Source: Aphodosoma sp045631465 (GTDB lineage: Bacteria > Bacteroidota > Bacteroidia > Bacteroidales > Paludibacteraceae). From it: a stretch of DNA of 64,000 nucleotides. The notes under the pieces were generated by a model. That model did not search any database and was not told the DNA's origin. It saw nothing but the letters and a program-made list of their open reading frames with translations. How positions within the stretch are numbered: the stretch's first letter is position 1; each line of letters begins with the position of its first letter. The DNA is taken from positions 88,587 to 152,586 of the forward strand of contig JAZQUV010000011.1 in NCBI GenBank assembly GCA_045631465.1, given 5' to 3'. Both the position numbers and the translations under genes were made by a program. Positions 1-8,204 of this stretch are shown piece by piece.

Positions 1-1
1 A

Positions 2-199
2 CCAGACGGCGTTGATACAGATGCATTGTTTGACGAATGTAGCAAAAATGGTGTGGTATTCGTGAAAGGTTCGGCCTTCACTCCTGACGGCAGAGACAAC
101 CGCCACATCCGTATCTCATTCTGTAACGTAAACGAAGAAATCATCGAAAAAGGTGTGAAAATCCTTGGAGATGCAATGCATTCTTTAATGAAAAAATAA
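2..199 (+). CDS. PLP-dependent class I/II aminotransferase, C-terminal fragment
   Basis: Only the last 65 residues lie in the window; the gene starts to the left. The fragment reads in one open frame to TAA at 197-199 and contains VVFVKGSAF followed by RHIRISFCN and a helical tail ending MHSLMKK. This is the C-terminal small domain of MocR/2-aminoadipate-type aminotransferases, where the second arginine of an RxSF motif binds the substrate carboxylate. The substrate cannot be told from the fragment. It is followed by an inverted heptamer repeat and then pheT. Family assignment is fairly secure, exact enzyme unknown. Confidence 0.75.
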   Translation, partial: PDGVDTDALFDECSKNGVVFVKGSAFTPDGRDNRHIRISFCNVNEEIIEKGVKILGDAMHSLMKK

Positions 200-200
200 T

Positions 201-307
201 AACTAAGTAGTAAGTAGAAAGTCGTAAGTCGCAAGACTTACAGTTACGAATAAAGACTTTTGATAAAAAATTCTTACGACTTACTACTTATTACTTACTA
301 CTAATAA
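201..307. repeat. Inverted pair of heptamer arrays before pheT
   Basis: Positions 201-235 are five 7-base units of type TAGTAAG or TCGTAAG. Positions 273-307 are five units of type CTTACTA or CTTACGA, the reverse complement of the first set. The two arms could fold into a long imperfect stem with a 37-base loop. The left arm starts 2 bases after the aminotransferase stop and the right arm ends 8 bases before the pheT ATG. All of this is visible directly; any role as attenuator or stop cassette is inference. Confidence 0.85.
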
Positions 308-315
308 TCTATAAA

Positions 316-2775
316 ATGAATATTTCGTACAATTGGCTTAAACGCTATCTTAAAACTGATTTACCTGCCGAAGAGTTGGCTAAAATATTAACTTCAATAG
401 GACTTGAAGTTGGCTGTGTTGAAACTGTACAAACCATCAAAGGTGGCCTTGAAGGATTGGTAGTAGGTGAAGTGCTCACTTGCCGCGACCACGAAAACTC
501 AGACCACTTGCACGTGACTACATTGACAGTAGGTGGCGATCCTATACAAGTGGTATGTGGTGCGCCTAACGTAGCTGCTGGTCAAAAAGTTATCGTAGCA
601 ACAGTTGGCACTGTGCTCTACGATGGAGAAGAGAGCTTTACTATCAAAAAATCGAAAATCCGTGGCGAAGAATCATTTGGTATGATTTGCGCTGAGGACG
701 AAATAGGTGTTGGCACTGGTCACGATGGTATCATGGTGTTGCCAGCAGATACCCCTGTAGGCATGACTGCTCGCGAATACTTTGGTATTGAAGACGATAC
801 ACTCATCGAAGTAGATATCACACCTAACCGTTCGGACGCAACATCGCACTATGGTGTGGCTCGCGACTTGGCAGCTTACTTCAAAGCACATAATATTCCT
901 TATGAATTGAATAGACCATCGGTAGAGGACTTTAAATCAGACAATAACGAATTGCCAATTGCTATCGAAGTGTTGAATACAGAGCGTTGCCCTCGCTATG
1001 CAGGTGTTTCAATCAAAGGTGCAAAAGTAGAAGAGTCGCCAAAATGGTTGAAAGATGCATTGCAAGTGATTGGACTACGTCCTATAAATAATGTAGTAGA
1101 TGCTACAAACTATATCCTCCATGCTTTTGGTCAACCATTGCATGCCTTTGATGCAGACAAAATTAAAGGTAGCAAAGTGGTAGTTGGCACAGTAGAAGAG
1201 GGTCGAAAATTCACTACTTTGGACGAAGTAGAACGCACACTCTCGGCTGAAGACTTGATGATTTGCAATGCTGAAGAGCCAATGTGTATTGGTGGTGTAT
1301 TTGGTGGTTTGGAATCAGGCGTGACTGAAAACACAACAAATATCTTTATTGAATCGGCTTATTTCAACCCAGTATCTATCCGTAAGACAGCTCGTCGCCA
1401 CGGTTTGAACACCGACGCAAGTTTCCGTTTCGAGCGTGGCATCGACCCACATAACACAATCTATGTGCTCAAATATGCAGCAATGTTGATTAAAGAGTTA
1501 ACAGGTGGCTCGATTGCTTCGGAAATCACAGATATCTACCCTACTCCACTAAACAACTTCGAAGTGGATATCACTCTCAACAAAATCCACACATTGATTG
1601 GCAAAGAGATTGAAACAGAACAAATTGAGCGCATCTTTGATGGTCTTGAAATGAAAATCGTTGAGCGCACTGCCGATGGTTATAAATTGGAAGTGCCTGC
1701 ATATCGCGTTGATGTTCAACGCGATGTGGACGTGATAGAAGATATCCTCCGTATCTATGGCTACAACAATGTAGAATTGAGCGACAGATTGACATCTAAC
1801 CTCAGTTTCTCGAAAGGGGTTGACTCTACAAAATGGGAAAACTTGATTTCGGAACAATTGACTGCCAATGGTTTCAATGAGATATTGAATAACTCGCTTA
1901 CAAAATTGGCTTACTACGAAGGACTAACAAGCTATACAGCAGAAACTTGCGTGCGCATATTGAATAGCCTCAGTCAAGACTTGAACGTGATGCGTCAGAC
2001 AATGTTGTTCGGTGGTTTGGAAAGTATTGCGCGCAATGCTAACCGCCAAAATGCAGACTTGAAATTTTATGAATTCGGTAACTGCTACCATTTTGATGCC
2101 GAAAAACGCAAAAATGCAGAGGCTTCATTAGATGGTTACTCGGAAGAATATCACTTGGCATTGTGGATTACTGGTCGCAAAAATGGATTGAACTGGGCAG
2201 CTTCGAATGATAAAGTAAGTTTCTATCAATTGAAAGCATATGTACAAAATGTGCTTGTGAGAATGGGTATTGATTTACGCAAAACTCAAATTGCAGAGAC
2301 AAGCAATGACTTGCTCAGCGAGGCATTGGAAATCAAGACAGTGAGCGGCAAATTGTTGGCAACAATCGGTGTTGTAGCTCCTAAACAATTGAAGGCATTC
2401 GACATTGAAAATGCAGTTTATTATGCCGACATCCAATGGAAAGCTTGCTTGAAAGAGTTGAATAAACGCAAAATCAGTTATACTGAGATTTCGAAATTCC
2501 CTGAAGTGAAACGCGACTTGGCATTGTTGGTTGACAAATCGGTGCGTTTTGCTGAAATTGAAAAAATTGCATTTGATACAGACAAGAAATTGTTGAAAAA
2601 CGTGACATTGTTTGACGTTTACGAAGGCAAAAACTTGGAGGCAGGCAAAAAATCGTATGCAGTAAACTTCACTTTGCAAGACAAAGAAAAAACTCTCACA
2701 GACAAACAAATTGACGGAATCATGCAAAAACTCATCAAGAATTTGACTGAGAAATTGGATGCAAAATTGCGTTAA
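316..2775 (+). CDS. pheT: Phenylalanyl-tRNA synthetase beta subunit
   Basis: 819 residues, the usual length for bacterial PheT. It pairs with PheS (not in the window) in a cytoplasmic alpha2-beta2 enzyme charging tRNA-Phe. In order: N-terminal part with MNISYNWLKRYL; OB-fold tRNA-binding domain at about 42-155; B3/B4 editing domain at about 215-390 with NNVVDATNYI; B5 domain at about 405-475; the catalytic-like core; and a C-terminal ferredoxin-like anticodon-binding domain from about 725 with FPEVKRDLALLVD. pheS is not adjacent, as is common in Bacteroidetes. The gene uses TTG for leucine far more than the C-rich genes downstream. It ends at a strong terminator. Confidence 0.97.
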   Translation: MNISYNWLKRYLKTDLPAEELAKILTSIGLEVGCVETVQTIKGGLEGLVVGEVLTCRDHENSDHLHVTTLTVGGDPIQVVCGAPNVAAGQKVIVATVGTVLYDGEESFTIKKSKIRGEESFGMICAEDEIGVGTGHDGIMVLPADTPVGMTAREYFGIEDDTLIEVDITPNRSDATSHYGVARDLAAYFKAHNIPYELNRPSVEDFKSDNNELPIAIEVLNTERCPRYAGVSIKGAKVEESPKWLKDALQVIGLRPINNVVDATNYILHAFGQPLHAFDADKIKGSKVVVGTVEEGRKFTTLDEVERTLSAEDLMICNAEEPMCIGGVFGGLESGVTENTTNIFIESAYFNPVSIRKTARRHGLNTDASFRFERGIDPHNTIYVLKYAAMLIKELTGGSIASEITDIYPTPLNNFEVDITLNKIHTLIGKEIETEQIERIFDGLEMKIVERTADGYKLEVPAYRVDVQRDVDVIEDILRIYGYNNVELSDRLTSNLSFSKGVDSTKWENLISEQLTANGFNEILNNSLTKLAYYEGLTSYTAETCVRILNSLSQDLNVMRQTMLFGGLESIARNANRQNADLKFYEFGNCYHFDAEKRKNAEASLDGYSEEYHLALWITGRKNGLNWAASNDKVSFYQLKAYVQNVLVRMGIDLRKTQIAETSNDLLSEALEIKTVSGKLLATIGVVAPKQLKAFDIENAVYYADIQWKACLKELNKRKISYTEISKFPEVKRDLALLVDKSVRFAEIEKIAFDTDKKLLKNVTLFDVYEGKNLEAGKKSYAVNFTLQDKEKTLTDKQIDGIMQKLIKNLTEKLDAKLR

Positions 2776-2802
2776 TGTTTTAATAGGTTAATAATAATGT
2801 AG

Positions 2803-2836
2803 CAATGCATCTTAGTGATAAGATGCATTGTTTTTA
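2803..2836 (+). terminator. Terminator after pheT
   Basis: A perfect 12-base stem (CAATGCATCTTA at 2803-2814 with its complement at 2819-2830), loop GTGA, then a T run. It sits 28 bases after the pheT stop. Confidence 0.85.
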
Positions 2837-2843
2837 TATATAC

Positions 2844-2940
2844 TTATTGTATTTTAGTGGGTAGTTTGAAGGTAGGGTGAAGGTTGCTTGCACCTTGCTG
2901 TATAGTATATTTAAACTAGGGAGGGGGTTATTGTATTTTA
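2844..2940 (+). repeat. 97-base dispersed element, copy A
   Basis: Bounded by identical 13-base direct repeats TTATTGTATTTTA at 2844-2856 and 2928-2940. The middle holds AAGGTTGCTTGCACCTTGC and GTATAGTATATTT. A second copy of the same length lies at 41114-41210 in reverse orientation with about ten differences by eye. The core also recurs at six other places in the window. It separates pheT from the helicase gene. Confidence 0.85.
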
Positions 2941-2990
2941 AGCGCATTAGTTATTGTACAAAATACAATATATTTTAAAGCGAAAAAAGT

Positions 2991-4394
2991 ATGGATTATT
3001 TGACACTGGCAAATATTATAAAAAAGCAATTGGCATTTGAACCAACAAGGCAACAGAATGAGTTGATAGATTTGTTGGCTCAGTTTTGTTGCATGCCGAC
3101 CGAGACAAAGGCTTTTATCTTGAAAGGATTTGCAGGTACGGGAAAGACTTCGATTGTCAGTGGACTGATTATGGCGATGAAGGTATTGGGGCAAAATACG
3201 GTTTTGTTGGCGCCTACGGGACGTGCAGCAAAGGTGTTGAGCAACTATTCGAATCATGCGGCATATAGTATTCATAAAGTGATATATAGGCAGAAATCGG
3301 CTGGGGATTTTACATTTAATGTAAATTATAACTCGTTCAAGAACACATTATTCATTGTGGATGAGGCTTCGATGATATCAAATCAGAATACGTCGGGGGT
3401 GGAATTTGGGTCGGGACGAGTGTTGGATGATTTGATGGAATATGTTTATTCGGGCGATAATTGTTCGATGATTTTGGTAGGAGATACTGCACAGTTGCTA
3501 CCAATAGGCCAGAGTTCATCGCCGGCATTGGACAAAAATATAGTGGAGGGATATGGATTGGAGGTGATGGAATATCAGTTGACACAGGTAATACGTCAGG
3601 CTGGGGAGAGCGGAATACTATTTAATGCGACAAAAATACGTCAAGCTATAGAGAAAGAGCCTTTTGCGCCAATAAAACTTAATCCGAATTTTGATGACGT
3701 GAAATTGGTGAGTGGCGAGAATTTGGTTGAGGAGTTGGAGCACTCGTATGCAACTGTTGGAGAGGAAAATACGATTATTCTTTCTTACTCGAACAAACGG
3801 GCAGTGCTATATAACAAAGGTGTGAGGGGGCAGGTGATGATGAAAGAGGATGAATTGTCGAGAGGTGATTATTTGATTGTGACGAAAAACAATTATTACT
3901 GGTCGAAACAGTATGATAATCTTGACTTTATTGCCAATGGCGATATTGCAGAGATTATGCGTGTAGGAAAGCACTATGAATTGTATGGGGCAAGATTTGC
4001 GGACTTGACATTGAGGTTGATTGACTATGATATTGAGGTGACAGCAAGGATATTGATTGACTCGCTATATACTGAAACTCCTGCAGCACAAAATGCACTT
4101 AACCAAAACGTAATGAGCGCAACAGCAGAGGATTATGCCGACATTGGCGATAAGCGAAAATTCTGGAAAGAGATGCAAAATAATGAGTTCTATAATGCAC
4201 TGCAAGTGAAATTTGCGTATGCTATTACGGGCCATAAATCGCAAGGTGGATCGTGGGAACATGTGTACATAGACCAGGGGTACATAACAGAGGAGATGAT
4301 TACACGAGAATACTATCAATGGCTATATACCGCCATAACTCGTGCGAGGAATAAAGTTTTTTTAATAAATTTCTCAAAATATTTCTTAAAATAA
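2991..4394 (+). CDS. RecD-like ATP-dependent DNA helicase (AAA_30/UvrD_C_2)
   Basis: 467 residues, superfamily 1 helicase. Walker A is GFAGTGKTS at residues 46-54. Walker B is LFIVDEASMI at about 119-128, followed by motif III LVGDTAQLLPIG. Near the C terminus is the UvrD_C_2 motif AYAITGHKSQGGSWEHVYID, then LYTAITRARNKV (motif VI). It has the length of the short RecD-like helicases common in Bacteroidetes, which stand apart from RecBC; a DNA-repair or recombination role is inferred. Codons are G-rich on the + strand, unlike the C-rich genes from about 8 kb on. It follows repeat copy A without a clear -7 box. Confidence 0.85.
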   Translation: MDYLTLANIIKKQLAFEPTRQQNELIDLLAQFCCMPTETKAFILKGFAGTGKTSIVSGLIMAMKVLGQNTVLLAPTGRAAKVLSNYSNHAAYSIHKVIYRQKSAGDFTFNVNYNSFKNTLFIVDEASMISNQNTSGVEFGSGRVLDDLMEYVYSGDNCSMILVGDTAQLLPIGQSSSPALDKNIVEGYGLEVMEYQLTQVIRQAGESGILFNATKIRQAIEKEPFAPIKLNPNFDDVKLVSGENLVEELEHSYATVGEENTIILSYSNKRAVLYNKGVRGQVMMKEDELSRGDYLIVTKNNYYWSKQYDNLDFIANGDIAEIMRVGKHYELYGARFADLTLRLIDYDIEVTARILIDSLYTETPAAQNALNQNVMSATAEDYADIGDKRKFWKEMQNNEFYNALQVKFAYAITGHKSQGGSWEHVYIDQGYITEEMITREYYQWLYTAITRARNKVFLINFSKYFLK

Positions 4395-4417
4395 TTGTAA
4401 ATATCGAAATATATGGG

Positions 4418-4425
4418 TAACTTTG
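4418..4425 (+). promoter_or_regulatory. Promoter -7 box for the lipoprotein gene at 4454
   Basis: TAACTTTG matches the Bacteroidetes -7 consensus TAnnTTTG, with TTG at 4395-4397 about 20 bases upstream. It lies 28 bases before the ATG. Confidence 0.7.
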
Positions 4426-4453
4426 CAGACTAATAAAAAAAAGTTATAGAATT

Positions 4454-6436
4454 ATGAAAAACAACCGTTTAAGAAAAGTACTTACTACTCTGATTGCTAT
4501 AACAATAGCATTAACAAGTTGCGTTGAAAAGATTGATTTAAATAATATGGATAGTGATATTACTCTCAATCCTTCGTTAGTAGTACCTATCGGATCAGTG
4601 CATGCTTATATGACTGATTTATTGACTTTTGTCGACTCATCTTTTGTAAATGTAGATACTAAAAATGGTATTTATGCTTTCTTCGAACAAGATGGAGTGT
4701 CGGTAAACTTTGACATGGACCAATTTGAAAAAGGAGATAAATTAAATGAGACGTTGACATTAGGTAAAATAGAGGAAGTAAATATGGCTTTCTCTATTAT
4801 TGACCAATATATTGTTGATTTTAACACTAAAATTAGGACAATAAAAGAGATTGTCAATACAGGTGTAATTAAAAGAATTGAACCTATACAAGAGCCTGAT
4901 GGAATTGTGCTACCAGATGAATATTTAGCTCAAATAGCACAAATAAATAATAATATTGAGACAATAAATCAATATGATGGTCAGGATATAAATAGTTTGC
5001 CAGATGCATTGCAACAACCAATACGTGCGGCATTAGAGGAAATAAAGAAAGAAGTAGATGCAATTGGCGAACTCAAACCATTCACAGAAGTTGTTATACC
5101 AAAAACAGAATTTTCGTTCGTTCAAGAATCGTCATACAACTTTGGATTTAGCGAATATGTTGAAGGCGAAAAAAATATTCGCATTGATTCATTATTGATT
5201 ACTACAGCAAATATAGACTTTGAAATTGAAATTTCGGGTGTAGATTTTACAGATGGTAGCTATTTGTTAGTTAAGCTTAATTTCCCTCAATTGTTTGACG
5301 AAGAAATCCAAAGTAAATTTGAAACTATCAAAATTACAGAAAATAAATTCGTATTCAAAGAGGAGTTTCATGATGTAATAGCAAGACTACAAGCTATAAA
5401 TCAAAACGATGAGACAGAATTGGCTGTGACATTTACGTTGGTTTCGAATGGAGCAATGGTAATATCTCGTAATGCTAAAATCGATTTTGCAACAGAAATA
5501 AATGCAATCAATTTTGAGCAACTATATGGTCATATATGGCAAAAAGAAGAATTCAAATCTGGAGAAATAGCATTTGACGTACCAGAAGAGTTGTTTAAAT
5601 CTAACTTAATAACAGACAATAACATTTTGATTTCTAACCCTATAGTGAACCTTAACCTTAGACACAATATGGGTATCCCTATGTTATTGAAATTGGATAA
5701 TTTCTATTATGAGAAAGGTGGAGAACGATTCTATCTTGATAAAAATGAAGGACACCATAATATAGAATTAGAAATTGAAAAACCAGAAGGAGTAAACGAG
5801 TTTGCTAATAAAGAAATCTTACTAGATAATACAAATAGTCCTATCGCAGAACTGATACAAAAATTTCCAGAACATATTGGTTTGACATGGCATGCATTGA
5901 CTCCTTTCACTGAAAACGATGATGTACATTTTGTTGTAAACCCATTAGTTGCAGATATGGATATAGACGTAACAGTGCCATTCCAATTCGATGAAAGCAC
6001 CTCTTTTACATATAAAGATACAATAGAGGCAGACTTAGAAGAGATGCTTCAAGATATTACTACTATGGTAAATATTGATACTTTATGTTTATATCTTGAT
6101 ATCACAAGTGCTTTGCCTGCAACAGCATGTGCTAAATTATATTATTTTGATGAAAATAATGAGTTGTTGTACGAATCGACAAACTTTGAAATCACTGCAG
6201 CTGCAGTTGATGAAGAAGGTCGAGTAACTACACCTACAGAACAAAGTAAAACTATCAGTTTTAACTCTGAATTGGCAAAACAAATTATGAGCACTAAAAG
6301 TATAATGTTTGAAGTAGGTCTTAAATCAAAAGACGAAATGTCGAAAATTTATATTCAATCGACTGACAAAATAGACCTCAACCTAAGTGCTTTTGCAAAA
6401 GCAAAAATCAATATTACAACTAACATAGAAGAATAA
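4454..6436 (+). CDS. Hypothetical cell-envelope lipoprotein
   Basis: 660 residues. The N terminus has a short basic stretch, a hydrophobic segment and a lipobox ending ALTSC, with the lipidated cysteine at residue 23, so it is probably exported and membrane-anchored. The rest is acidic and rich in beta-prone segments, with no catalytic motif I recognise. It has its own -7 box and is followed after 5 bases by an outer-membrane beta-barrel candidate, so the two are very likely co-transcribed and may act together at the outer membrane. No function is assigned. Confidence 0.8.
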   Translation: MKNNRLRKVLTTLIAITIALTSCVEKIDLNNMDSDITLNPSLVVPIGSVHAYMTDLLTFVDSSFVNVDTKNGIYAFFEQDGVSVNFDMDQFEKGDKLNETLTLGKIEEVNMAFSIIDQYIVDFNTKIRTIKEIVNTGVIKRIEPIQEPDGIVLPDEYLAQIAQINNNIETINQYDGQDINSLPDALQQPIRAALEEIKKEVDAIGELKPFTEVVIPKTEFSFVQESSYNFGFSEYVEGEKNIRIDSLLITTANIDFEIEISGVDFTDGSYLLVKLNFPQLFDEEIQSKFETIKITENKFVFKEEFHDVIARLQAINQNDETELAVTFTLVSNGAMVISRNAKIDFATEINAINFEQLYGHIWQKEEFKSGEIAFDVPEELFKSNLITDNNILISNPIVNLNLRHNMGIPMLLKLDNFYYEKGGERFYLDKNEGHHNIELEIEKPEGVNEFANKEILLDNTNSPIAELIQKFPEHIGLTWHALTPFTENDDVHFVVNPLVADMDIDVTVPFQFDESTSFTYKDTIEADLEEMLQDITTMVNIDTLCLYLDITSALPATACAKLYYFDENNELLYESTNFEITAAAVDEEGRVTTPTEQSKTISFNSELAKQIMSTKSIMFEVGLKSKDEMSKIYIQSTDKIDLNLSAFAKAKINITTNIEE

Positions 6437-6441
6437 ATACT

Positions 6442-8193
6442 ATGAAAAAAAGTGCAAAATATATAATCGCCAGCTTATTTGTAATCCTATCAATAAACAT
6501 AAGCAACGCACAAAATACTAATACATTGTATTTTATGAATGAGATTGCAGAACGCAATAATCTCAATCCTGCATTTACTCCAAGTTGTAATTTCTATTTT
6601 GACTTCGTGTTTTTACCAAATACGTACTTTAGTTTTGGCAACGACAATTTCATTTTACGAGACTTCATCTATAATCAAAATGGGAAGACACAATCATTCT
6701 TGAATTCGGAGGAATCATTGGAGCATTTTTTCAATAATTTGCAACCAACTACAACGATAAATCTTAATTATAACTTAAATATATTGTCGTTTGGATTCCA
6801 AGTAAAGAAGAGTTATTTTACTTTTGATTTGGGAGTGAACATGGATGCTGCGGTATATATGCCTAGCGATTTGTTGAAGTTTGCATTATATGGCACACCA
6901 GATCCTCAGAATGTCAATACATTTGACTTTAGCCAACTAGGTGTTGATGCTTCGTTGTATTCAAGCGTTGCCTTTGGGTATATGTATCGAATCAACAAAC
7001 AATTAACAGTTGGAGCTAAGGCTAAATTCTTAATGGGTTATGCAAATGTTAATACAAATATTAACAAATTGAATTTGAATGCATCGCGACAAGAATGGAC
7101 ATTGGAAACTGATGGTCTTATAAATGCTTCGTTGCCAGTAAGATTCAATACATTAGAAAATGGTGGCATTGATTTTGGTTCACTTCAAATGAATAGTACT
7201 AATGAATTAATAGAACTTCTTTATAAACCTGCAGGCTTAGGTGCTGCCATTGACCTCGGGGTTAAGTATGAACCTATTAAAAATTTAGTATTTTCGGCAT
7301 CTGTCACTGATTTAGGAATGATATATTGGAGTCGCAACTCAATTTCGGCTAGTATGCAAGGCTCTCATGCTATCAATGAGTTGATTGATTATACCGTCGG
7401 AGATACATTATCAACAGATGCAATAGTGGATCAATTTACAGAATTAGGGAATGAAATTTTAGGCACTATGCGCACTGATGGAGAAAATAAACCTTACAAA
7501 TCAATGCTCCGCGGTAGTTTCTTCGTTGGCGCAGAATATGGAGTACTAAAAAATCGCATCTCTTTTGGTGTGGTTAATCGCTTGAAATTCAAAAATACTC
7601 ACTTACAAGACGAACTCACAGTTGCTGTGAATTTCCGTCCATCTCATAGGTTTAATGCCTCAGTATCTCACTCGTTCATCAATGGTCGTTGGGGTACTAT
7701 TGGTTTAGGACTTAACGCAAAAATGGGTATAATGAATATATATGTTATTGCGGACTATATCCCAACATCATACGCACAAATCCCATTAGGCGATAATGCT
7801 ATTGCGGTTGAAGATAAAGTAATACTTGCAAACGTACTTGTACCTAATCGTGCACAAATGTTTAATGTACAAATGGGTTGGAGTTGGAATATTGGGCAAC
7901 ATGCAAATGACCTTGATAGAGACGGAGTAAAGCGCAGAAAAGATAAATGTCAAGAAACAGACATCGATTTCTTACGAAAACAATGTCCAGGATTGAAAAA
8001 GAAGGAACTTGTTGACAAACAAGGATGCGACCGAGACGATGATAAAGATGGCATAATCAATTGTTTAGACGAATGTCCTGAGACACCTGCAGGCGTAACG
8101 GTCAACTCGGCTGGTTGCCCTATTGATTCAAACGAAGAGATCAACCTTGAACAAGACAACATTTCAACACCTCAAGATTCAATTCAACAATAA
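6442..8193 (+). CDS. Outer-membrane beta-barrel protein, DUF5723-like, with calcium-type repeats at the C terminus
   Basis: 583 residues with a signal peptide ending ISNAQ. The body opens with MNEIAERNNLNPAFTPS and continues with alternating aromatic and glycine strands, as in the DUF5723 family of Bacteroidetes outer-membrane proteins (family name from memory, not searched). From about residue 490 there are thrombospondin type 3-like repeats (DLDRDGV, DRDDDKDGIINCLDECPET), which usually link a barrel to an OmpA domain. Here the protein ends soon after them, with no OmpA domain. It lies 5 bases after the lipoprotein gene and 11 bases before the pullulanase gene. Confidence 0.7.
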   Translation: MKKSAKYIIASLFVILSINISNAQNTNTLYFMNEIAERNNLNPAFTPSCNFYFDFVFLPNTYFSFGNDNFILRDFIYNQNGKTQSFLNSEESLEHFFNNLQPTTTINLNYNLNILSFGFQVKKSYFTFDLGVNMDAAVYMPSDLLKFALYGTPDPQNVNTFDFSQLGVDASLYSSVAFGYMYRINKQLTVGAKAKFLMGYANVNTNINKLNLNASRQEWTLETDGLINASLPVRFNTLENGGIDFGSLQMNSTNELIELLYKPAGLGAAIDLGVKYEPIKNLVFSASVTDLGMIYWSRNSISASMQGSHAINELIDYTVGDTLSTDAIVDQFTELGNEILGTMRTDGENKPYKSMLRGSFFVGAEYGVLKNRISFGVVNRLKFKNTHLQDELTVAVNFRPSHRFNASVSHSFINGRWGTIGLGLNAKMGIMNIYVIADYIPTSYAQIPLGDNAIAVEDKVILANVLVPNRAQMFNVQMGWSWNIGQHANDLDRDGVKRRKDKCQETDIDFLRKQCPGLKKKELVDKQGCDRDDDKDGIINCLDECPETPAGVTVNSAGCPIDSNEEINLEQDNISTPQDSIQQ

Positions 8194-8204
8194 ATAATTT
8201 TTTT

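Noticed and set aside
2844..2940. Target-site duplication from an insertion sequence
   Set aside because: The 13-base end repeats are identical in both distant copies, so they belong to the element and not to the target.
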